From: Bacteroidales bacterium | GTDB lineage: Bacteria > Bacteroidota > Bacteroidia > Bacteroidales > JALTDM01 | Direction: 5' to 3' | NCBI GenBank assembly: GCA_026996635.1 | Contig: JALWKH010000157.1 | Coordinates: 1 to 5,208 of the forward strand | DNA length: 5,208 bases | In this document: positions 1-5,208 of the stretch, one piece after another | Numbering within the stretch: position 1 is the first letter of the stretch | How the letters are laid out: each line of letters opens with the position of its first letter | Made by a program: the position numbers and the translations under genes | Notes under the pieces: model-generated | The model's database searches: none | What the model was told of the DNA's origin: nothing | The model's input: the letters and a program-made list of their open reading frames with translations, nothing else

Positions 1-49
1 ATTTTGACCTGCCAAAACGCACTACCACAATTACTATTTAGCGGTAAAT

Positions 50-96
50 CAATCAACTAACCACTAACAACTAACAATTAACAAATTAGCAAATTA
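50..96. repeat. Degenerate 7-bp tandem repeat (CAAYTAA type)
   Basis: Reading from 54, the units are CAACTAA, CCACTAA, CAACTAA, CAATTAA, then an 8-mer CAAATTAG and CAAATTA; a partial unit, CAAT, lies at 50-53. The period is seven bases with copies drifting by one or two bases toward the 3' end. TAA recurs at 58, 65, 72 and 79, and CTA (TAG on the other strand) at 57, 64 and 71. Because seven is not a multiple of three, this puts a stop codon in all six reading frames. The array lies upstream of the aminotransferase promoter. Short heptamer arrays of this look occur between genes in some bacteria; no function can be assigned here. Confidence 0.75.
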
Positions 97-120
97 TATT
101 CAATTCTTTTTATTGCCTGA

Positions 121-153
121 TTGGGGTTTAATTAATCAAAATAGTTATTTTTG
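121..153 (+). promoter_or_regulatory. Probable Bacteroidota-type promoter of the aminotransferase gene
   Basis: TATTTTTG at 146-153 matches the Bacteroidota -7 consensus TAnnTTTG exactly. A TTG at 121-123 lies 22 bases upstream, within the 17-23 base spacing reported for the -33 element. Transcription would start near 160 and give a leader of about 20 bases before the ATG at 179. No other TAnnTTTG is seen in the first 178 bases. The match is short and the region is AT-rich, so chance is possible. Confidence 0.5.
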
Positions 154-178
154 TTAAAAATTTTAAAACACAGTAGTT

Positions 179-1510
179 ATGAGTTTATTAAAAACGACGG
201 ATACACCGATAAATGCGGAAATTGTATCTGAGAAAATAAAAAATCTCGGTATCAAAGATTTGGGAACGGCGACTATTAGGGAACTTGTACGCCTCGTAAA
301 CGAAATTGAAGAAGCAACAGGCGAAAAGTTTGTAAGAATGGAAATGGGTGTGCCGGGACTTCCGCCGTCAAAAATTGGTGTAGAAGCCGAAATTGAAGCC
401 TTAAAACAAGGTGTAGCGGCAAAATATCCGATGATAGAAGGAGTAAAGCCGTTGAAACAAGAAATTTCCCGATTTGTTAAGTTGTTTTTGGGAATAGATG
501 TTGACCCTGCTCATTGTGTACCTACCGTAGGTAGTATGCAAGGTGCTTTTGCTGCATTTATGGTGTCTTGCCGCAGGGACCCGCAAAAAGATACAACCTT
601 GTTTATCGACCCTGGATTTCCCGTTCAAAAGCAACAGCATCATGTTTTGGGACTTAAATATGAAACATTCGATGTTTATGATTACAGGGGTGACAAACTG
701 AGAGATAAGCTTGAAAGTTACCTTTCAAAAGGAAATATTTCCACTATAATTTATTCAAATCCGAATAATCCGACTTGGATAAGTTTTACCGATAAAGAAC
801 TGAAAATAATCGGTGAACTTGCAACTAAATACGATGTTGTAGTGCTTGAAGATTTGGCATATTTCGGAATGGATTTCAGACGGGACCTTTATCATCCGGG
901 CAAGCCGCCTTATCAAGTTTCAGTGGCAAATTATACCGATAATTACGTACTGCTTATATCAAGCTCAAAAGTGTTCAGTTATGCCGGTCAGAGAATAGGC
1001 ACAATGGTTATTTCCGATAAATTGTTTAACCGTGAATTTGAAGGGTTGAAGAGATATTTTAGCACTGGTGGTTTCGGATATTCAATTATTTACGGTGCTT
1101 TATACACACTATCTTCGGGAGTGGCGCATTCTGCACAATATGCTTTGGCAGCAATGCTAAAGGCTGCAAATGACGGTGAATATAACTTTATCGAAGAAGT
1201 GAAAGAATACGGCGAAAGGGCAAAGATTCTTAAGAAGATGTTTGTTGAAAACGGATTTGAAATAGTTTACGATAAGGACGAAGACGAACCAATCGCAGAT
1301 GGATTCTACTTTACATTTTCGTATCCCGGAATGACTGCTTCGGAACTTTTGGAAAGATTGCTTTATTACGGCATAAGTGCAATATCTCTGAAAATAACCG
1401 GAAGCGAACGTGAAGGATTGCGTGCTTGTATGTCTCAGATAAGTAGAGAACAATTTCCGGAATTGGAAAGTAGGCTTAAGAAATTTAACGAACATTATGG
1501 AAAAAATTAA
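179..1510 (+). CDS. PLP-dependent aminotransferase, class I/II (fold type I)
   Basis: A 443-residue cytosolic enzyme that transfers an amino group between an amino acid and a 2-oxoacid using pyridoxal phosphate. Motifs seen are Asn197 in the NPNNPT stretch (residues 194-199), Asp225 and Tyr228 in EDLAY, the Schiff-base Lys264 in SSSK (261-264) with Arg272 following, and Arg415 in GLRACMS, which should bind the substrate carboxylate. All standard catalytic residues are present and the length is normal or slightly long for the family. One oddity is that the usual NPTG reads NPTW (Trp199). The ATG is well supported: an in-frame TAA at 164-166 blocks any longer start. There is no Shine-Dalgarno sequence, only an A/T-rich leader. 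The substrate cannot be read from the sequence. The next four genes encode a 2-oxoacid:ferredoxin oxidoreductase, so an amino acid giving the matching 2-oxoacid (branched-chain, aromatic or glutamate) is the natural inference. Family assignment is firm; specificity is open. Confidence 0.93.
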   Translation: MSLLKTTDTPINAEIVSEKIKNLGIKDLGTATIRELVRLVNEIEEATGEKFVRMEMGVPGLPPSKIGVEAEIEALKQGVAAKYPMIEGVKPLKQEISRFVKLFLGIDVDPAHCVPTVGSMQGAFAAFMVSCRRDPQKDTTLFIDPGFPVQKQQHHVLGLKYETFDVYDYRGDKLRDKLESYLSKGNISTIIYSNPNNPTWISFTDKELKIIGELATKYDVVVLEDLAYFGMDFRRDLYHPGKPPYQVSVANYTDNYVLLISSSKVFSYAGQRIGTMVISDKLFNREFEGLKRYFSTGGFGYSIIYGALYTLSSGVAHSAQYALAAMLKAANDGEYNFIEEVKEYGERAKILKKMFVENGFEIVYDKDEDEPIADGFYFTFSYPGMTASELLERLLYYGISAISLKITGSEREGLRACMSQISREQFPELESRLKKFNEHYGKN

Positions 1511-1532
1511 AAATTGATATCGAAAAGCACTT

Positions 1533-1560
1533 TTTGATTAAAAAAAAAATACTACTTTTG
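1533..1560 (+). promoter_or_regulatory. Probable Bacteroidota-type promoter of the oxidoreductase cluster
   Basis: TACTTTTG at 1553-1560 fits the -7 consensus TAnnTTTG. TTTG at 1533-1536 could serve as the -33 element, with 16 bases between, slightly shorter than the usual spacing. The spacer holds a run of ten A (1540-1549). Transcription would begin near 1567, about 30 bases before the ferredoxin ATG at 1597. It would let the four oxidoreductase genes be expressed separately from the aminotransferase. No terminator is visible in the 86-bp gap, so read-through from the upstream gene is also likely. Confidence 0.5.
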
Positions 1561-1596
1561 AAAATGAACAATAAACAATTATAAAACATAAAAGAT

Positions 1597-1830
1597 ATGG
1601 CAAAGAAAGTTCAAGGTTATATTGAAATTGACAAGGAAAAATGCAAAGGCTGTGAACTTTGTGTTGTAGCTTGTCCGAAAGACATCATTAGGATGTCAAA
1701 GGATGTAAACGGTAAGGGTTATCATTATGCGGAATTTTTTAATCCCGAACCGTGTGTAGGATGTGCAGACTGTGCTGTTGTATGTCCTGATGGTGTAATT
1801 ACTGTTTACAGAGCAAGAATTGAAGTTTAA
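1597..1830 (+). CDS. 2x[4Fe-4S] ferredoxin-type (delta) subunit of 2-oxoacid:ferredoxin oxidoreductase
   Basis: A 77-residue electron-transfer subunit. Two complete CxxCxxCxxxCP motifs are visible: Cys16, 19, 22 and 26, and Cys53, 56, 59 and 63. Each set gives three ligands to one cluster and the fourth to the other, as in bacterial 2x[4Fe-4S] ferredoxins. About 26 residues separate the two motifs, a length seen in the KorD/VorD/PorD subunits. In the complex it should carry electrons from the cluster of the beta subunit to free ferredoxin. It is the first gene of the four-gene run, 24 bp before alpha. An in-frame TAA at 1582-1584 fixes the ATG as the start; the leader is A-rich with at most a weak AAAAG upstream. 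A free-standing ferredoxin is the alternative, but the gene position argues for a dedicated subunit. Confidence 0.92.
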   Translation: MAKKVQGYIEIDKEKCKGCELCVVACPKDIIRMSKDVNGKGYHYAEFFNPEPCVGCADCAVVCPDGVITVYRARIEV

Positions 1831-1854
1831 CGAATTTTATAAAATAAAAATATT

Positions 1855-2943
1855 ATGGGCGAATTAAGATTAATGAAAGGTAACGAAGCGTTTGCCGAAG
1901 CTCTTATCAGAGCAGGTGCAGACGGATATTTCGGATACCCGATTACTCCGCAATCGGAAGTTATAGAATACTTAATGGCGGAAAAACCGCACGAAAGAAC
2001 AGGAATGGTTGTTCTCCAAGCAGAAAGTGAATTGGCATCTATAAATATGCTTTACGGCGGTGCCGGCGCAGGAAAAAAAGTTGCTACTTCATCATCCAGC
2101 CCCGGTATAAGTTTGATGTTGGAAGGTATTTCATATATGGCAGGTGCAGAATTACCTTGTGTTATTTTGAATGTTCAAAGAGGCGGACCGGGTTTAGGTA
2201 CTATTCAACCTTCTCAATCGGATTATTTCCAAGCAACCAAAGGTGGCGGACACGGCGACTACAGACTATTAGTGTTAGCTCCTGCATCTGTACAAGAAAT
2301 GAGCGATTTTGTTCCGCTTGCATTTGACCTTGCTTTCAAATACAGAAATCCTGTAATGATTCTTAGCGACGGTGTAATAGGTCAAATGATGGAAAAAGTG
2401 GAACTTTTTGACCCGATTCCACGTTGGACAGACGAAGAAGTTATCGAAAAAAACGGTGATTGGGCTACTGTAGGAAAGAGACCGGGAAGAGAAAGAAACA
2501 TTATTACTTCTCTCGACTTGGATCCGTACAGTATGGAAAGACACAATCACGATCTTTTTGCCAAGTACAAAAAAATGGAAGAAGAGGAAGTTCGTTGGGA
2601 AGAATTGAATACCGAAGATGCAGAATATTTTATCGTTGCATATGGTTCAGCTTCCAGAATCTCTCAAAAAGCAATAGACTTGGCAAGGGCAGAAGGCATA
2701 AAAGTAGGACTTATCAGACCTATTACTTTGTATCCATTCCCATACAAAGTATTGCAAGAAAAAGTTCAAAAAGGAGCCAAAGGATTTTTGACAGTTGAGC
2801 TCAATATGGGACAAATGATTGAAGATGTTCAATTGGCAGTAAAAGACAATGCAAAAGTTGAATTCTTTGGTCACGTAGGTGGTGTAATACCTACTCCTGA
2901 AGAAGTTGTAGAAGCATTAAAAACTAAAATTATCGGAGGATAA
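1855..2943 (+). CDS. vorB: 2-oxoacid:ferredoxin oxidoreductase alpha subunit (VorB-like, branched-chain 2-oxoacid type)
   Basis: A 362-residue subunit joining the pyrimidine-binding TPP domain (domain I, roughly residues 5-190) with the C-terminal domain II (about 255-360). With beta and gamma it oxidatively decarboxylates a 2-oxoacid to acyl-CoA and reduces ferredoxin. Near the N-terminus is GYPITPQSE (27-35), the family signature whose Thr31 lies at the TPP/substrate site. SSSSPGISLMLEGISYMAGAE (from 79) and RGGPGLG (109-115) follow, then a GGGHGDYR stretch (130-137). Arg109 corresponds to the arginine that contacts the substrate carboxylate in this superfamily. RGGPGLG plus GGGHGDY, rather than RGGPSTG, is what I recall of proteins named VorB (3-methyl-2-oxobutanoate dehydrogenase), so I favour branched-chain 2-oxoacids. 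A 2-oxoglutarate (KorA) role remains possible. The start has no Shine-Dalgarno. Its last codons carry the ribosome site for the beta gene, and only 3 bp separate the two. Confidence 0.92.
   Translation: MGELRLMKGNEAFAEALIRAGADGYFGYPITPQSEVIEYLMAEKPHERTGMVVLQAESELASINMLYGGAGAGKKVATSSSSPGISLMLEGISYMAGAELPCVILNVQRGGPGLGTIQPSQSDYFQATKGGGHGDYRLLVLAPASVQEMSDFVPLAFDLAFKYRNPVMILSDGVIGQMMEKVELFDPIPRWTDEEVIEKNGDWATVGKRPGRERNIITSLDLDPYSMERHNHDLFAKYKKMEEEEVRWEELNTEDAEYFIVAYGSASRISQKAIDLARAEGIKVGLIRPITLYPFPYKVLQEKVQKGAKGFLTVELNMGQMIEDVQLAVKDNAKVEFFGHVGGVIPTPEEVVEALKTKIIGG
2935..2940 (+). promoter_or_regulatory. Strong Shine-Dalgarno site for the beta subunit inside the alpha gene
   Basis: GGAGGA lies six bases before the beta ATG (2947) and also encodes the last two residues, Gly-Gly, of alpha. 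It is the only near-perfect Shine-Dalgarno sequence in front of a start in this window; the other four starts have A/T-rich leaders. With the alpha stop at 2941-2943, terminating ribosomes cover this site, so translational coupling of alpha and beta is plausible. Confidence 0.6.
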
Positions 2944-2946
2944 AAT

Positions 2947-3750
2947 ATGGAACTTACAGCAGATAAAATAAAAGAATTGGTAGTAAAGCCCGAAAATAAA
3001 GTATATGCCAAAACTCCGCTTTTAACTGACAAGACTTTGTCATATTGTCCGGGATGCGGACACGGAGTTGCACACCGAATCCTTATGGAATTGGTGGAAG
3101 AAATGGGCTTGGAAAACGATACAATAGGTATTGCTCCCGTTGGATGTTCTGTACTTGCATACGAATTTATGAATGTTGATATGCAAGAAGCTGCTCACGG
3201 TAGAGCTCCTGCTTTGGCTACTGCTATTAAAAGATTGTGGCCGGGCAAGTTTGTTTTTACATACCAAGGTGACGGTGACCTTGCCGCTATCGGTGGTAAC
3301 GAAACTTTGCACGCTTGCAACCGTGGCGAAAACATTACCATAATCTTTATCAATAATGGTATTTACGGTATGACAGGTGGTCAAATGGCACCTACCACGC
3401 TTCCCGGTATGAGAACATCTACTTCACCTTACGGTAGGGATACTCATATGATGGGTAATCCGCTTAAAATGACTGAAATAGTTGCAATGCTTCCGGGAAC
3501 TTATTTTGTAACCCGTCAAGCAGTTCATACTGCTAAGCACGCTAGAAAAGCCAAAAAAGCTATCAAAAAAGCTATTGAGGTTCAGCTCGAAGGAAAAGGA
3601 ACATCGTTTGTGGAAATCGTTTCTAACTGTAACTCAGGTTGGAAAATGACTCCTGTAAAAGCTAATCAATGGCTTGAAGAAAATATGTTAGATTATTACC
3701 ATCTTGGAGATATAAAAGTTGATGGTAAATTGGTAAAAGAAATTGTATAA
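2947..3750 (+). CDS. 2-oxoacid:ferredoxin oxidoreductase beta subunit (TPP- and [4Fe-4S]-binding)
   Basis: The catalytic subunit, 267 residues, which binds thiamine pyrophosphate-Mg and one [4Fe-4S] cluster. The TPP signature runs from GDGD (108-111) to Asn136-Asn137 about 25 residues later. Four cysteines are placed as in structurally known beta subunits: Cys34 and Cys37 in CPGCGHG, Cys67 in VGCS, and Cys228 near the C-terminus, so the proximal cluster should be intact. HGRAPALATAIKR (from 84) is the usual segment before the TPP motif. A Lys/Ala-rich stretch (about 197-210) is probably a surface helix. The protein is equivalent to VorA or KorB in other naming schemes; the VGCSVLAYEF segment (65-74) fits the same VorA-like group suggested by the alpha subunit. 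The length is slightly short of 300 but normal for separate beta chains. The gene is 3 bp downstream of alpha with a strong ribosome site, and 16 bp ahead of gamma. Confidence 0.94.
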   Translation: MELTADKIKELVVKPENKVYAKTPLLTDKTLSYCPGCGHGVAHRILMELVEEMGLENDTIGIAPVGCSVLAYEFMNVDMQEAAHGRAPALATAIKRLWPGKFVFTYQGDGDLAAIGGNETLHACNRGENITIIFINNGIYGMTGGQMAPTTLPGMRTSTSPYGRDTHMMGNPLKMTEIVAMLPGTYFVTRQAVHTAKHARKAKKAIKKAIEVQLEGKGTSFVEIVSNCNSGWKMTPVKANQWLEENMLDYYHLGDIKVDGKLVKEIV

Positions 3751-3766
3751 TAAAAAATTGAAAATT

Positions 3767-4321
3767 ATGACCGAAGAAATAATAATAGCCGGATTTGGTG
3801 GACAAGGTGTCCTTTCAATGGGTAAAATTTTGGCATATTCAGGCATTATGCAAGGTCAAGAAGTTTCTTGGATGCCTTCATACGGACCGGAAATGCGTGG
3901 TGGTACTGCAAATGTTACCGTAATTTTATCCGACGAAAGAATAAGTTCACCTATTTTGACAAAATTTGATACAGCAATTATTCTTAATCAGCAATCTCTC
4001 GATAAATTTGAGAAAGCTGTAAAACCGGGTGGCATTCTTTTGTACGATCCGAACGGAATCACAAGACATCCTGAAAGAGACGACATAAACATTTATAAAA
4101 TAGATGCGAGCCACGTAGCATCTGAACTTGGAAATCCAAAGGTTTACAATATGGTGGTTTTGGGTGCGTATCTCAAAGTAAATCCTATTGTAAGTATGGA
4201 TAATGTAAAAGAAGGGCTTAAAAAGTCTTTGCCGGAAAGGTACCACCATTTGTTACCTTTGAACGAATCGGCAATTGAAGAAGGTACTAAGCACGTAGAA
4301 GTAGTGCGTGAAATCAAGTAA
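3767..4321 (+). CDS. 2-oxoacid:ferredoxin oxidoreductase gamma subunit
   Basis: A 184-residue protein of the pyruvate/ketoisovalerate oxidoreductase catalytic-domain (gamma) family, equivalent to KorC/VorC. In this family it forms the domain that helps shape the CoA-binding part of the complex. Visible landmarks are the N-terminal GFGGQGV (9-15) after a short beta strand, and the family signature SYGPEMRGG (38-46). VYNMVVLGAY in the second half is the usual conserved helix. The ATG at 3767 is chosen because it places the strand IIIAGFGGQG right at the N-terminus, as in relatives. A longer reading from a TTG at 3743 would add eight unconserved residues and overlap the beta gene by 8 bp, which is less likely. 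It is the last gene of the cluster; a strong hairpin follows 23 bp after its stop. Confidence 0.93.
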   Translation: MTEEIIIAGFGGQGVLSMGKILAYSGIMQGQEVSWMPSYGPEMRGGTANVTVILSDERISSPILTKFDTAIILNQQSLDKFEKAVKPGGILLYDPNGITRHPERDDINIYKIDASHVASELGNPKVYNMVVLGAYLKVNPIVSMDNVKEGLKKSLPERYHHLLPLNESAIEEGTKHVEVVREIK

Positions 4322-4344
4322 TTGAAGGTTTATTACCTGCATAT

Positions 4345-4372
4345 ACAAAAGCCGCTTTTTTGCGGCTTTTGT
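4345..4372. terminator. Hairpin terminator shared by convergent genes
   Basis: An 11-bp perfect stem, ACAAAAGCCGC (4345-4355) pairing with GCGGCTTTTGT (4362-4372), encloses a six-T loop. The GC-rich upper stem is flanked by A on one side and T on the other, giving a U-rich tail on the + strand (CTTTTGTTGTTTT). On the minus strand the tail is CTTTTGTATAT, weaker but still usable. The hairpin fills most of the 55-bp gap between the gamma stop (4321) and the end of the convergent transporter gene (4377), so it probably ends both transcripts. Confidence 0.85.
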
Positions 4373-4376
4373 TGTT

Positions 4377-5208
4377 TTATGACTGTTTGCAATTAAGTTT
4401 TAATACCGGGAAAATACTAATCAAAATCAGGGCAGAGATCATAATAAATACAAGGGTGAACCCCAAGTAAAAAATAAGTATTCCGGACAATAAAGGAAAG
4501 ACTGTGGAAAATATTTTTCCCGCACCTGCAATTCCCGCATAAATAGTGCGATTTTGATTATCGGATATTTCAAGTAAAATACCGCTGTTTGCAATTTTTA
4601 TAAGCGAAACAAATATGCCAGAAAGAATAAAAATAAATTGAAAATAAAATTCATTGTGTCTCAACAGTAATGCTAAAACCGGTATTATTGCACCAAGAAT
4701 AACATCAAAAATTAAAATTTGCTTGTACGAAAATTTTTTTGACAATTTGTACAAAACACTTCCTGCCAAGAGCATTCCCGTTACTTTCAAAACGAGAATA
4801 TTTCCTATAAAACTTGCGGAAACTCCGAATGTGGATTTTGAAAGTAAGATTAAAAAGGGTGTAAAACCTACGCCCAATCCTGCTGTGTTTATTATAAGCA
4901 GATAATATTTTAAGTTAGGATTTTTCTTGATTTCACCGGGAATCATTTTGAAAAAATCCGCTATGCTTTTTTTTATCACATCTTTTGACCTTGGTTCTTT
5001 AAGGTTCCAAAAACCCAGTGAAGCAATTAAAAGCAATGTACCGGCAATAAAAAACAGTATGCTGTAATTAATGGGATAATCGTACTTTTTTATTAACTCC
5101 CTTACTATAAATGCAGACAATAAGATCCCTATACTTGTTATTACTTGTTTTATAGAGAAAAATCTTTTGCGGCTTTCTTGTTTTATTGATTTCCCTATTA
5201 TATCAATG
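4377..5208 (-). CDS. MFS-type membrane transporter (partial, N-terminus outside the window)
   Basis: The reading frame stays open from the stop at 4377-4379 to the window edge, giving 276 residues of the C-terminal part. A TTG at 5118-5120 could be mistaken for the start, but 29 further codons upstream are open and read like protein (IGKSIKQESRKRFF and on), so the gene is cut by the edge. About eight hydrophobic helices are seen, near fragment residues 22-38, 48-68, 101-124, 132-150, 163-183, 187-211, 223-246 and 249-269. A basic cytosolic loop of about 30 residues lies after the second helix. This fits helices 5-12 of a 12-helix Major Facilitator Superfamily protein with its central loop between helices 6 and 7, so about 130 residues are missing. 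The loop near the left end (KQESRKRFF) and the DNQNRTIYAGI segment match places where MFS proteins carry Glu/Arg-rich turns. No substrate can be inferred. It is convergent with the oxidoreductase cluster, so functional linkage is not implied. Confidence 0.75.
   Translation of the reverse strand, partial: IDIIGKSIKQESRKRFFSIKQVITSIGILLSAFIVRELIKKYDYPINYSILFFIAGTLLLIASLGFWNLKEPRSKDVIKKSIADFFKMIPGEIKKNPNLKYYLLIINTAGLGVGFTPFLILLSKSTFGVSASFIGNILVLKVTGMLLAGSVLYKLSKKFSYKQILIFDVILGAIIPVLALLLRHNEFYFQFIFILSGIFVSLIKIANSGILLEISDNQNRTIYAGIAGAGKIFSTVFPLLSGILIFYLGFTLVFIMISALILISIFPVLKLNCKQS

Noticed and set aside
1..49. Possible C-terminus of an upstream + strand gene
   Set aside because: Two frames stay open from the left edge, one to a TAG at 39-41 and the other to a TAA at 58-60, but each gives fewer than 20 residues with no recognisable motif.
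1523..1534. AAAAG-CA-CTTTT inverted repeat as a terminator after the aminotransferase
   Set aside because: The loop would be two bases and the stem almost all A-T, so it would not form a stable terminator hairpin; it is more likely part of the AT-rich promoter region.
3743..3766. TTG start giving a gamma subunit eight residues longer
   Set aside because: The added residues are Lys/Asn-rich and unconserved, the start is rare, and it would overlap the beta gene; the ATG at 3767 places the GFGGQG domain at the N-terminus as in relatives.
4654..4905. Open frame of 83 codons on the + strand opposite the transporter
   Set aside because: It lies wholly antisense to a convincing membrane-protein gene, has no recognisable domain, and has no ribosome site or promoter of its own.
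5118..5120. TTG as the start of the transporter gene
   Set aside because: The frame continues open to the window edge and the upstream 29 codons look like a normal MFS loop and helix, so the true start lies outside the window.
5165..5186. Near-copy of the terminator's right arm (TTTTGCGGCTTT, then TTGTTTTAT) inside the transporter gene
   Set aside because: It resembles 4358-4380 with one deletion and one mismatch, but it lacks a complementary left arm and codes for an ordinary Lys/Arg-rich loop; taken as chance in AT-rich DNA.

Overview
The window looks like chromosomal DNA of an anaerobic or fermentative member of the Bacteroidota. It is AT-rich, most genes have A/T-rich leaders without a Shine-Dalgarno sequence, and two gene starts are preceded by boxes matching the Bacteroidota promoter pattern TAnnTTTG. 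The assignment rests on these signals and on the gene content, not on a marker gene.

Layout: positions 1-178 are non-coding and hold a degenerate 7-bp tandem repeat followed by a probable promoter. A PLP-dependent aminotransferase (179-1510) comes next. An 86-bp gap with a second TAnnTTTG box leads into a tight four-gene cluster on the + strand: a two-cluster ferredoxin subunit (1597-1830), then the alpha (1855-2943), TPP-binding beta (2947-3750) and gamma (3767-4321) subunits of a 2-oxoacid:ferredoxin oxidoreductase. A strong hairpin at 4345-4372 separates this cluster from a convergent minus-strand gene, an MFS-type membrane transporter that runs off the right edge of the window.

How the genes fit together: the four clustered genes encode all parts of one CoA-dependent 2-oxoacid oxidoreductase. 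This enzyme converts 2-oxoacid + CoA + oxidised ferredoxin to acyl-CoA + CO2 + reduced ferredoxin, and can run in reverse. The alpha and beta sequences look most like the VorB/VorA type (branched-chain 2-oxoacids), though a 2-oxoglutarate enzyme cannot be excluded. The aminotransferase beside it could supply the 2-oxoacid from an amino acid, or use the 2-oxoacid made by the reverse reaction. Together they would make an amino-acid fermentation or assimilation module.

I found no sign of a new defence, mobile or regulatory system. All key catalytic and cluster-binding residues that I can check are intact, and nothing looks recently transferred. The points worth a second look are small: the heptamer repeat, an atypical residue in the aminotransferase's PLP motif, the single strong Shine-Dalgarno site buried in the end of the alpha gene, and the unresolved substrate.
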